The position numbers and the translations under genes are program-made. Of a DNA stretch of 64,000 nucleotides, positions 36,762 to 48,883 are shown in pieces; position 1 is the stretch's first letter, and each line of letters starts with the position of its first letter. The stretch covers positions 372,001 to 436,000 of the forward strand of contig MU400527.1 in NCBI GenBank assembly GCA_022578965.1, in the 5' to 3' direction. This DNA is from Xylaria sp. FL1777. Its lineage: Eukaryota; Ascomycota; Sordariomycetes; Xylariales; Xylariaceae. The notes below the pieces were generated by a model. That model was not told the DNA's origin, did not search any database, and saw nothing but the letters and a program-made list of their open reading frames with translations.

Positions 36762-38524
36762 CTATGCGGCAGCGGTAACAGGGGCGGGAGCAGCTGCGGC
36801 TGGCTTCTCGGCAGGAGTCTCCTCAACGGCCGGAGCCGCAGTCGGCTCCTCAACCTTCGTCTCCTCAGTCTTCGCATCAGCAGCAGCCTCTACAGCAGGC
36901 TCAGCAGCGGCCTCGGAGCTCTCGGCGGCCTTATCCTCGGCAGGAGTCTCCTCCACAGCCTTCTCGGAAGCCTTTTCAGTGGGCTTACTCTTCTTAACCG
37001 TCTGACGTAACTTGGAGAAGAAAGGGGTAGACTTCTTCTCGCCCTCCTCATCAGAAGTAGACTTCTCTTTCTTGCCAAAAGCGAAAGGCAACGAAGATTT
37101 CCGCTTGTCACTCTTCACCTCTTTCTTTGTCTCGCCATTAGTTGCCGGTGTAGCCTCAGTCGCCTCGGTTGAGGCAGGAGCAGGGGAGGCCACTTCAGCA
37201 GTAAGAGGTTCGGTCGTCTCAACAGCGGGGATCACAGGGGCACTCTCAGCAACTGGGGCCTCGGCGGCAACAGGTGTCTCTTCCTTAGCAGGAGTAGTAG
37301 GCGCTGACTCAGGCTCAGCCTTCTTCTTACCAAATGAGAGCCCGCCAAATAGACTAGCACGCTTTGCAGGAGTAGGCTTGACAGGTTCCTTGGTCTCTTC
37401 TACAGGAGCAGCTTCAGCGGTTCCCTCCGCGGGAGTCGCTTCGGCCTCAGTAGCCTCAATGATTTGCTCGATAGGGGTGGATTCAGTGGCAGCCGCCTCA
37501 GTCTCTGCAGGCTTGTCCTCAGCTGGGGCCTCCTTCTTAGCATCATCCTTCTTGCCCAGAAGGTTACCAAAAATGGATGCTCGCTTGCGACTGGCAGAGC
37601 GACGTTTAGGCTCTTCCTTTTTCTCCTCTTTGGGCTCCTCTTTGGGTTCCTTGGCCTCCTTATCTTCTTCCTTAGCCTCCTCAGCTGCTTCGGCAGGCGT
37701 CTCCTCCTTGGGGGCCTCAGCCGCCGCGGCAGCTGGCTTTTCTTCCTTCTTAGCGGCCGGAGTAGGTTTCAGGGCCTCTAGAGTCTGCTTGTAGGTCTCA
37801 GATTCAGTCACAGTGGTGGCCAGCTCCTTGGCTTCAGCAATCTTCAGCTTGATCTGCTCAACCCAATTATCACGCTCGGCGGAAGTATGGGCCTTGAATG
37901 CGTGTTTGTGACCCTTGGCCGTGAAGTGGAACTTGTTTGAGCCTTCAACGACAGGCTCGGACGCTTCAGACTATTCTACCTGTCAGCTTGTCTTTCAAGT
38001 CTAGTGCGCATCATCTCAACGTACCAGTTGGATTACGCCAGTAGGGGTGCTCTTGTCAGATTCCTTGCCGTAGAACAGCAGACCCTTCCCAGTTTCGGCA
38101 GCCCACGAAACTACGTGATGTCCAACATCGCTAACCTTCTCATTCTTCAAGTAAGTTGTGAGCTTCTCCTTCTCCAGAGCGTCAGTTCCGAACCAGAAGT
38201 GGTTCTTCGCATATAGCAAGTTCCTATAATTGACAAGTTAGCGCATTGAGACGATCAAGCTGATCCCAATAAGCCATACTTAGGGAAGTTAGCCGGTGCA
38301 CCCTTGTGCTCGAGAGTACCAGCCTCGATCGGCTTGACCTCTTCCTTGGCCGCCTCAGCAGCGGGCGTCTCCTCAGCGGTAGTCTCGGCAGGCACCTCAG
38401 CGACAGGAGCCTCCTCGGCCGGCTTCTCCTCAGCGGGCTTCGTCTCGACGGCAGGTTCTACTACAGGTTCTGCGACAGCAGGTGTTGTCTCAGGGACGGC
38501 GACGGGCTTCTGTTCCTCGGCCAT
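36762..38524 (-). CDS. PH-domain protein with long Ala/Glu/Pro-rich tail (Mug6-like)
   Basis: Resembles a fungal family with an N-terminal pleckstrin-homology fold (PH_6, named after a fission yeast meiotically up-regulated protein). Exons 38524-38280, 38223-38025 and 37970-36762 give 550 residues. Residues 1-70 are Pro/Ala/Glu-rich. About 75-195 form the PH-like domain: HFWFGTDALEKEKLTTYL, VSWAAETGKGLLFYGKES, then KFHFTAKGHKHAFKAHT and the closing helix with Trp, ERDNWVEQIKLKI. The rest is low-complexity A/E/P/K with three basic modules: KRASIFG...LGKK (about 277), KRASLFG...FGKKK (about 351) and KRKSSLPFAFGKK (about 437). Each carries an R/K-x-S likely to be a kinase site. Membrane or cortex association is inferred from the PH fold. 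Introns are 56 and 54 bases. Confidence 0.82.
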
Positions 38525-41500
38525 TGTGGTGTTTTGGGGTATCGAAAGAGAAAAGAATTTGGGTATCACAACTGGGTATCAAAAAAGAGGAAAAATAAAA
38601 GCAATTAGCAGTACACTACCAAAGCTCAAAGAGGTTGACTCTGTCTGACGGATCTAGCGTCGTTTGGCAGGTGACTGTGATTAATTAAGGTTGATCTGCC
38701 GTCGTGACAAGACGATGATGGTTTGGATCGCTGTGTCTGTGTGGACAGAAGTGGAAAAGAAGGAAGAGGGAAAGGAGGGTGGCAGCTTCTACCGGGTCGT
38801 ATTTATTATCTGTCTCGTGATTAAGAACAGGGAGGGGGGACAAGGGAGGCCGCCCCCGTAAAGACCACAGTACCTGGCCTACAGTACGCCCAGTACACTG
38901 TCGACGCGGTACCTACCTGGGCAGGTCGAGCACCGAGCTTCAGGCAATATTCGAGGCGTCCAAACCATCTGTCGCAGCCAGTGAATGCTGTAAAGGCGCG
39001 CCAAGCACTTCGCAAATAAGGGTTTTGGGTACATGGTATGCTACCGTAGCACAATGTACAAGGTAGCTCATACGAGAGTGCCCTGGGAAGCTTAGTGCTA
39101 CAGGGATCATAGCAGTAATATGCGCTACTGCGTAGGTAGTGCATGTGGGGGCATTGGCGGGTGTTCTAACGCCCTGATCCCTGCTGCTAAAAACTAAACC
39201 AAGTCTAAACCTATAAGAGCAGTGCCTATCGCCTATCGCAGCGTAAATCCACTACCCGATATGGGAGCTTCGCTTAAACAGCGATAGAAAGGAGTGAAGG
39301 GACAGGATACAGCGCCATCAAAACCTCATTTCATGCATATTTTCCTCCTCCACCTGTCCCCCTTTTCCATAGGTATTTGGCCTATTATGGTTAGTTCAAT
39401 TTCAAGAGGTCCATGCAGCGTCGCCCCTGTCCTAAACCTCGACTACCGAGATACCCATATTTCTTCCAAGTCTGTTGCCCCAGCACTTCACTACACTACG
39501 CTAGGTACATAGAGCAAACCAGCTTTTCAAGGAGTTTTCCTTTCCTCCTACCGGTGCATCTTTGTTTGCTCTCTGGTAGATTGATTACGGAATATTAGCC
39601 CCACCATTCTTTTTTTTCCTGTTCCACTCGGGCCGCACCTCAGTCATTATAAATTCAAAGCCAGGCAATGCTAATCATTATCAAGGGCATACCAAATCTA
39701 CGCTACGTATCTCTTGAAAGAACCCCTCGGCCAGTTCAACGAAGTCTTAATACAAACGGGATTTGGGTCATTTGAGGTAATGTACCAGTGGCGATAGCAG
39801 ATGATGGGAGTCATTGTGTGCTTGTACAGGGTTAGATGCTATGTACATACCGGTGTACATGTATGTAATGTACCCGTACGCAGTGAATTGAGTACTGCGT
39901 ATATACTCAAAACGCCGTCTCTTGAATCTTAGCCTCTATTCATATCTATGCCGCTAGCCTCAAGTAGTCATAGTCCGAATAGCTTCTAACGAATATTATG
40001 TATCCCCCAGGCAACCTCCAATATCTTTACTCACACTAAAGTATACATTACACTATACTGCGTAGGTAGTACACTACTACACTACGACATATATCAGACT
40101 ACTGTTATTATCTAGCACTCCACGATCTATACTACTTCCTTTTGTATAAACTGCATAGTATACTTAGTATACGCATATGTCCACAGCACACAGTATGGCA
40201 TACTCATCTTCGTCAACATTCTCACAGCTACCAAGCCGGAGTATACTCTTACACTACTGTAGCCCTTCCACCAGCTTCTTATTCCCAGCCGTGCTTCCAA
40301 GCAGGCTAGAGTAGTTGATCCTCACGACGAAATTGCGGCACGGCTTAGCAAGCATAATGTACACACTAATGGTGATGGTGATCGCTCCGCTCTTCAGAAT
40401 TTTCCGTGCCAAGAAGCAAGTCACTGTTCCGTCTCAATCATGTTGGGCCTGTTTTACTACATATGTCTTCGTATAAGCTTTCCCTTTTCACTGCCGGGCT
40501 TGCTATATTCTCCTATTAGAACCTCCAGAATTCTCCTAGAGACCTCCCCGGAGGTATCCAAATACATAATCACGGGATATGAGATACGGGTTACACTGTA
40601 CGTGCGTAGCTTTGTCTGAATCCGCGGGGCAAATGTTGCCTTCCGGCGAGGGGTAAGGTGAACTACCCTATTACCAAGATGACGATTCCCGGATCTTACG
40701 CATATGAAAATTTCCCCTCTTGCCCGACCATGGTGGGCTCCATCAACGAAGATAAGTATGGACCTACACACCCAATACGTTAAGCGACTGGGAATACTGA
40801 GTCACATACTTTAGATATCAGGATGGCATCATGGGTCTTCACAATTTTAGTGTAAACGCTGCTTGCTTGAGTAGTGTACTGCGTAAGTATACTAAGACGC
40901 AATAAGTGCACTACTTAGACCAATCACTATTAAACTACTTAGATAGCACTAGTTGTGCCTTCATCTCAGTTATGCTACCCAGGTATACATACAGGAAGGT
41001 CGGCCGGTGGTATAATTGGGTAGTGGTTCTCGGGTGGGCAAGGGGAGAGACGGGGGAAGATAACGAGGAAGGAAAAAAAAATTAAAATAAAAAAAATAAA
41101 TTACACGCTGAAACGATCGTGATTCGTATTGGTTGTTAAGATGCAAATTAAGGTCGACCAGCCTCTGAAGCGCCGCTGCTCCTCTGCCTACGAAACCTCA
41201 TTCTTGATAGTGTATGTACGCAGTAGCATGTACACTATATAAACGTACCCTGGAGACATCCATGCATGTGCTCGTCCGCCTAGCCGGATCTGTCTAAGAA
41301 TTAAAATGAAGGTTGCATGCAAGGTGGACCCTCCTCCCCACCCAGGACTCACCCGGCTGCTCAACCGTCGATCGACAGCGAAATTAGGGGAGGACCCTCG
41401 AAATTGCCTTCCACAATATGAGTGGATGTGGATGCCGGAGGGGTTGCTACAGTACGGCATCAAATTTTTCGAAATCACGAGCGTGATGAAGGTGCAGTAG

Positions 41501-44500
41501 CTGTGCGATGATCTAGTGTACGTATACACATAGTATATCCCTATTACTACACTACGCTACACCCACCAATGCTCTACAGATCTCTGTCTATAGAGTATAT
41601 AGAGTGCTGAAGATAGTGTACAGAACATCCGCCTCTCACCGCCGTTTTTCTACCTCTCCTCCAGTATGTCGGTCGCTAACTTTAATCGAGTCACACGGAT
41701 TCAACACCATCTCAAGTGAGTGGTCCTACCGTGATGAGCTTGTGTAGCTAGTTTTTTGGGCTGATTAATAGCGGCTAGGCACAACTTCAGCCCTGAAAGC
41801 CCACCCGGATCGTATGCTAGTAGTGTAGTGGATGGTGAGCGGGCGGAGAGGCTCTCGATTCACCCAACATCAGACCTTTCCTGTCGCCGAGACTATATAC
41901 ATAAGTATGCTATTTATCTTCAATAACCACGGACGAAACCTCGTCACCTGGGCAGCTGCACCGATCCAAAAGATGCCCCATCAACTTGCATTGTGCAGTA
42001 GGAAGCTTACACCGTTTGAACAGGGCTATCCATGGTCCAGGTAATCAGGCACAGCAAACCTAAAGCAGAGCAGTACGTAAGTAAATGCAGCATAATGTAG
42101 TCTACCTACACCACCACCTGGAAGAAGCTATGTTGGCCTTTTAAGGCGGTTTACCTCACGGATGTTCCACTCTCAGTTGTATTAAGTACATCTATCACAG
42201 GCACTACGACAGCTCTAACGGGTAAATTGCAACGGAAGTATGCAGTACTACATACCTAGCAGACTCTCGAGGCAGATATCCTCCTGACAGCAATCGTATC
42301 AGAGCCCGCGAATGCCCAGTGCGGAGCTTGGAGGGGATTTTTTATCTTTAGGCTTAAGCCGATACGAGCAAACACCAGGACTTTCACGGCCAGAATTCGT
42401 CGTCCCTATCGTTCGATTCTTGTTTCAGCGGCTACACAAACGCATGACTATGATGCTGCCGGAATTGCTGGGTTTAGAGGGGTTGTCCAATAATCGTATA
42501 ATGCAAGCAGGCACTAAAAGATCCCTGCTGTCCTTCTTCGCCACTGGGTACTCACCCAGTATACTATGTAGGTCCCTTAGGGATGCGTAGGATACCTACA
42601 CCGGTAAATTTAACTCTCTCGCGTACACCTACCTTTCTGCTGGCATCATGGCAGCTGGACGAGGCCAGTACGCGCCCAGGTTAAGCAGCAAACCAGCTAA
42701 ACCTAGATGTGCTCAATACACCCCTGGGCAAGGAATGCACAATGCCCTGCCTTACGCAGGAGTGAAAAGTGCCGTTCATAGCTAGCCCTATAGAAAAGCG
42801 GACGGTTAGAAAACAGATAAATAAAACAGTCTCGTTAAGGAGGTATTTTTGTGCCTTACCATGCCTTGTACATTAGGCAGATGTACACTACACTGCGCAT
42901 AAGATAGATATTGTGCCTCGCACGCAGCCTATCCCAGATCCCATTAGGCACCGGCATACACACCAGGGCTAGACCGAGTCAACAACGTTTATGTAGATAG
43001 TTTATTCTCGGCGGTGTGTTTGTTTCGTTTAAATATTTTTCAATAATGTACGTGTATCGCAGACAACCCCGGGGCCGGTAAAGCTGGGGAAGCTGGCGAA
43101 AACATGTACCTACTTACACCTACATACCGGTACTCGATAAGTAGTAAATATAGTACGGTTACCTACCGTACTTGACTGCATGTCTAACAATTTGTGTCAC
43201 CTGTCATCAAGGGCTTTCTGGACAAGAAACAAGAACAAATTATCATTACTATTCCATATTATTATCTATTACTGCCTTTCTGAATTTAATTGTGCAAGAG
43301 TCGGGTTTGCGCAGGGCTCAAATGGTAAGTAACCATCTCCTATGTACATAGTAGATACCTAGGACTTAGGTAGGTAGCATACATGGCCTGAAAGCACATA
43401 GCAATCCTTCACCACGTTTTCTTTAATGCCTACCTACTATGTATGTACCGTACCTACTTGCTTAAGTATGTAGTACCTATCTTGCTTAACCTATCGGCAT
43501 CGTAGGTATCAGTATCACAAGAGCGCGCAGAGATGTGCCCCTCATCCCATGCCCAACTGCACATCACATTTAGATCACACTAGAGGGAGTATGTGTCACA
43601 CGGCCTTTTCTCGACACACACACATATACAACATCCATACGCAGTACTCACACACCATTCAGTCGGCACGAAGGATCCAGCTTGCTCTCCCAGAGGGAGC
43701 TACTACTAGCTAGGTTAGCTTCCAAGCCCATTAGCCAAGGGTTGGCATTGTGTGATACCAACGAAGCATGTCTCACTAGATCTCTGCATCATGTCTCTTG
43801 ACATTACACGTGCATCACATGCGCCAAAGCCGTTATCAGTTCACAACAGCCGTTACGGACCCAGCCAGCATAAGTAAAGATGTGTAGGAGCCATGTGTGT
43901 GTACCGTACTCAGTATACTTACCTATCTTGTAGTATGTATCTTGCCCACCTTCTCCAATTCAACTGACTCACAATGACCTCCCGGGCAGAGTCCCGGGGG
44001 CGCACGTACCTAATCTAGATCGTCACGAATCCCTTCCATCTTGCCCTTGGGCCTTGATCGCCAAGGACTGCTCCGGCTGCGCTCCTCAGTCATTCTCGCA
44101 TTCAGAAGCTTCGAGATGTCAGAAGCCCCTCCGTCGCTAATCAGCTCTCGGCCTTCAGAGTAACCATCCTGCATCGTCCATACACCAGTTCCCCATATGA
44201 TTCTCTACTATATACCCGAGCTTGCAGGCTATTTGCAGACTTTGCATAGTAGTAGGATTTAGTTCTGTAGCTATACGTATTGACAGCTGCAGGGGAAATA
44301 TCAATGCAAACGACGAAAAGACGTCAGCACCCACAAAACTAACCCCCAGTATCCAGTCTACCTCCTACCTCCTACCCAGTCCTACAGTAGATAGCAGCCC
44401 AGCTGATGGGTGGTTGCTATCTACATACACTACCTACATAGGTAGGTAAGTAGATGATAGGTGCCCAGCATGACTTGAGCATGATACCAATATTGTGCAG

Positions 44501-45897
44501 CTCGAGCACGCGACCAGATCCCACTATTCTCGCATCCTCCACCAGAACGCCACTACTCTCGCCCAGCCAATCTCGATATCGGACGCTGTAGCGTACCTAG
44601 TGTGAAGTCAGAGTGTTTTCTACGACGCAATATGATCCTTTTGCAGATGCGCAGCCGAGAAAACCGACCCCGCGCCAGCCCGCGCCCTGCAGATCATTGT
44701 GCGGGCATGTAAGAGTCCTGCCACTCGCCGCCCCTCTCCCTGTCCATCCTACGGGCCTTGGTGGCCCTCTATCTGCTGCGGCGGTTTTGAATGGGTGCTC
44801 TCGCATAATCAGGAATGACACATGAGCGGGTCGATATGTACCCAAACATCCAACATGGACGGGCTTTATCACAGATAGGCACTTGCGACGCTGTGGCACC
44901 GATACCGAAACCTGCCCCATTTATGCCTATCTAAAAGTAGAAAAATCGATCCGCCAGGGTGGCGTCATCGGTCATGCGGTGCAATAACTGTCTATTTCTC
45001 GAAAGCCCAGAACAGAACCCAAGAAGCAATGGAGGGAGCAGGCACCACCATCGCCGCCACCACACTCCCTCGTTGTGGTGAATTTCGCCGTATGTAATGG
45101 TATCATAAGACACCATTGCTACAAAAGGCGGTAAGTCGCATCTACGTACGAAGCTGCATAGTGTCATGACTTTTTGGCCGGGATTTGCGCGGTTGTGTTG
45201 GTCTCGGCATATACATACCGCTTTATCATTCTTTGGTTGGATCGGACGGCTCCGCGGTTCCACGCGAACCCGTTGGACGAGTTTAGCAAAAGCCGTCTAC
45301 CCCTACTTGTAGTGTAGTGCCTACTGCTCATGCTCATGCTCATGCTCATGCTAATGCTAACGCTCATGCTGATACTATAGAATGTATACGTAGATTACTT
45401 ACCTCCCAGCATCGTTACGCTCTAATGCACAACAGAATTATCCCCCAATACCAGCAGGACTCGGACGATCCTCCTTCGAGCACGGACCAGCTACTTACAG
45501 AGACATATATTAAAATACTGCAGTTCGCATGTGCTCCAGCATCGACCTTCCATCCTTGGATGGGGACAAGCTAAGCTAGCCGGCTAGCTCGCTGAGTTAT
45601 GTAATCAACAGCTCCAGTTTTGACCTCTTCCTACCAGCAAGCGGGGGAGCTCTGTACTGCCAGGACCGGCAGTGTGCTTTTCATTTTCAACCTTGGGCTC
45701 GGCCTGGGTTGATCAGTACCGGTAGGTGAGAAGTCGAATCTCGGTGTGCAGATGACTAGACCTTGACGCCATTTATCGTGATCTTACAACGCTAGGGAAG
45801 AGATGGCAGATATTTTTCTGCCTACACCTATCGCACCTGTGAGACTGCCGTCCAAGCTGAAGTTGACATCATAGTTGAGATACCTCCTCCCTCTAAC
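38525..45897. other. About 7.4 kb gene-poor, motif-rich region
   Basis: No supported gene. Six copies of TACTGCGTA (39126, 39893, 40056, 40877, 41217, 43638) and many TACCTA/TAGGTA arrays (38915-38925, 43105-43175, 43340-43500, 44355-44460). CACTAC/GTAGTG-type runs at 40045-40090 and 41545-41560. A (GCTCAT)n repeat lies at 45326-45373. Open frames are short and unlike proteins. Confidence 0.55.
45326..45373. repeat. (GCTCAT)n hexanucleotide repeat, eight units
   Basis: Eight six-base units: four perfect GCTCAT, then GCTAAT, GCTAAC, GCTCAT and GCTGAT. Confidence 0.95.
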
Positions 45898-48883
45898 GTG
45901 ACACTCATTCAACTAATCACATTCCGCTCCATCGCTTTTTTTTCTCGAACTAGGAGCTATCAGGATCCACGAGCGTATTGTTGTCGTGGCTTGGGCACTT
46001 TTTCTTTTCTAATAGAACTCCTTGTCGTGTCCCGATCGCCCCTAACCTTTCTCTTAGTTTACTCCTCTGACAAGTCTCTCTGCCGCAATTTGTGGCGACA
46101 GCGTGAGAAACTGAAGGCTGTGTCATGGCACACACCTAGCATCATACCCATGGTCTTTAGGAGGCCATCATGCTCGGAGTCAGAACCGTCTAATTGTGGT
46201 GAGATCGGGACTAGTACAAGGTATCCTCCCAACGTGCCTTGCCCCTACGTCCCAGCACCTCGCAACTACTTTGCAACCATCTCGCACTACTTCGCAGCGC
46301 AGCGCATTCATATTTCGTTTCATCGAGGGCTAATTCGCTGTCGGGTTGGTTTTATCTTTTCCCTTCTTTACCTAAGCCGGTTTCACTTCGTCGACCTCTT
46401 TCGAGGAAACCATTCCTTCCAGTTGCAATACCCTCAAAACCATGATACACCACCACATTAGCACATTCTCTACAGTTTCCTCTTCGCGCATTCTCGAGAA
46501 CTTCCGTGTTTTCCCAACGCGCCTCGTGATGGCAATTATTCTCAATGTCCATGCAAAGCTTCTAGGTCAGAAGTGTGCGTGACAAGGCGATTATTTCTAC
46601 ATAAGTTCACTCACCAATAGGTATTGTACTGCCTTCTTGGCCAGCTCCATTTAGGCGCTCTCTCCCTTTTCCAGATCATCCATTACAGAGAGAAACATGC
46701 TCTTGAAGCGTATAGGTAGAGGCGAGTCCATTCATGGCACTCTTACGACAGTGAGTTAATAGTAATCTACTCATCAACCTAGTCTCCAATTTTGCCCATT
46801 GGGCAAGGTCTAAGGGAAACATGGCATGTGATATTTGTATTCTAGAACCACCCGTCCCTTCTTCATCTGAGTTAAAGTTAACCAACAGCTATAACCTGGA
46901 TGAAGCCATTACTTGTGCTATATGAAGTTTCACGAAATGCCTAATTATTCGGCCTATCCTCTCTTACCTCGTTCTCTTCGGTGCTACCGTTAGCAGCTTC
47001 TAAATAATAATATCATCTATAACTCTTGTTGTATGTAGCTGAAGTAAGTCAGACGAGAACACAAGCAGTGACAGAGTAGCCTCCGTAGTTTCTCTTGGAG
47101 TCAACATTACGTGACATGTGATTTACCATCTACGGTTGCAGCCGTGGTTTACAGATCATATCAAGGAGTAACTATTTCATGCTTAATTTGCACAAAAGCA
47201 TATGCTACAATTACTGTATTCTCAATCTATGGTTCCGCAGTCATCTGATATCATACTATGAGATTATGAGATAGTGGTCTATCAGGCTCACCTGCGCATA
47301 TTTCTAAAGGCACTCGCATCATAACCGCCAAATCTGCCTGCCGTATGGAAACCCATACCTAACTTGAAGTTTATTACAAGTGGGAATAGGAGTCTTCATT
47401 GAATGAATCTATTAACAGGTTCGACCCACACCCTGGTCAGTGAATACAAAGCACATAGCCTACAGACTACTTGTTCAGCTATCGCCGATTCACTCAGGCC
47501 TACAACTCTTGTTCACATCGATATTCTTTAGGGAATAGAGTATATATATTAGCTCCGCTTTATCAGCTCCGCGGGTTTCCCTCTCCTTCCCTCTCTTTTC
47601 AGCGTTTGCCTCCAGGACGCTTCGCAATCTCTGACTCTCACTACTTCCCTTCCATAACCTCTACCTTGATATCACCATATTATATCATCGACACGTTGGC
47701 ACCTTCAGCAACAAGCTTATCAGAACCACAAATCAGGTCCTCTCAGCTTATTGTGTCCTTGAGGAGAAGTTACTGAAACTCCGACCTGGATAATTTTCGC
47801 CGTCATTGACCTAGGTAGTCTACTCGACTCCTCACTTGAAACCCTTCATAAACCCATCACCGAGACCGTTCTACCACACCGAAACATCATATTCTTCCCA
47901 GTCAGCACATATATTCCTTCCTTCCAGCCTTACTCACCGTCGGCGCCTTCGTATATCAGTCAGCAACAACTAGGTTTCTACGAAGCTTCGCTAGCTTCAT
48001 TCTCAACCGTGTCGGATTTGGAGCTAGACCTCCGGGTAAGCCCTCGTTGAACTCTAACCTAGACAACAAAACAATCCCCAGAAAACCTTACTCTTCTAGT
48101 TTCCTGGTCAGCAGTGCCGCTGATTCTGATATTGTTCTTGTTGTTGTTTACTTAAACTCTTCGCGGGTTTGCTTCTCCATCTCCCAACCTCACACAACAT
48201 CTCGACTCCCGTATCTGATACCCCAACTTGCACAATCTCTTCGCAGCTTCGAAACTACTACATCTGAAAACAATTTCTTTTATCGGATATTGCAAGCGGT
48301 ACAAAAGGTAGGTGACAAGCAGCTCCTACTCACTACTGGGAGGCTACATACATGGTTGAGCCCGATGGCTCGCTTGCCCTGCCTCTCCGCTGTCTATGAT
48401 TTCTTTCCCTTCCTCGTTGCGTGTTGGTGTTATCTACCTAATACTTCCATTTCTCTTATTAAAATACCTTCGCAAGGCTCCTGGTTATCCTATAGCGCAT
48501 ACCTATGACTATCGCCGCCCCTGCCATCCCATACCGCTCATCCAAACTAATCTTCATCTACACAGATCGACAGAATATCGCCAACTATATCTCTTGCAAC
48601 ATCTTTCGCTTGGCCGGTTCGGCTTCGTATTACCTGCTGGCTACTTCATTTGTCAAGAACGCCGAGACTACCCACTGAGGCTTGTAAGTACCTTGACTTT
48701 TCTCCGTTCACAACTAACGACGTCGATCTCTAATGTTGGACTATCGTCGCTCTGTTTTCGGCACTGATTTCTTGCTCCCTAGTCTTCCTAGTTACAGGCA
48801 ACCACTAATCAAGATTTAGATAGGTTGCCAATTCCTTACTCGCTAGAAGATCGCTTCCAAGTCATCAAGTCGAGCTCACCAAA
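45898..48883 (+). other. Pyrimidine-rich upstream region of the F-box-like gene
   Basis: About 3 kb, C/T-rich on the coding strand of the next gene, especially after 47560. It carries open frames of 187, 101 and 153 codons (starts 45898, 47471 and 48047) that are Ser/Leu/Phe/Pro-rich, share no family features and look like by-products of pyrimidine-rich DNA. The pattern fits a long leader or promoter, or a non-coding transcript. Its extent cannot be set without RNA data. Confidence 0.4.

Larger units (their letters stand above)
15512..43646. repeat. Dispersed 9-base word TACTGCGTA (13 copies found by eye)
   Basis: Copies, in either orientation (TACTGCGTA or TACGCAGTA), start at 15512, 15646, 16735, 17113, 18143, 18206, 23692, 39126, 39893, 40056, 40877, 41217 and 43638. 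All lie between genes. About 0.5 copies would be expected by chance in 64 kb counting both strands. Confidence 0.8.

Noticed and set aside
38525..38569. Earlier start for the PH-domain protein
   Set aside because: The upstream in-frame codon is GTG; ATG 38524 follows an A-rich leader and gives a normal start.
38525..45897. Mobile element or CRISPR-like array in the gene-poor region
   Set aside because: No long terminal repeats, target duplications, transposase or polymerase motifs could be read; the repeated words are short and irregularly spaced.
45898..46461. 187-codon open frame on the plus strand
   Set aside because: Phe/Leu/Ser-rich by-product of pyrimidine-rich DNA, no motif, no splice context linking it to the next gene.
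47419..47440. GGTTCGACCC, resembling a tRNA B box
   Set aside because: The flanks do not form a T-arm stem and no A box or acceptor stem is found at the right distance.
48047..48508. 153-codon open frame upstream of the F-box-like gene
   Set aside because: Same pyrimidine-driven composition and no family features; more likely leader sequence.
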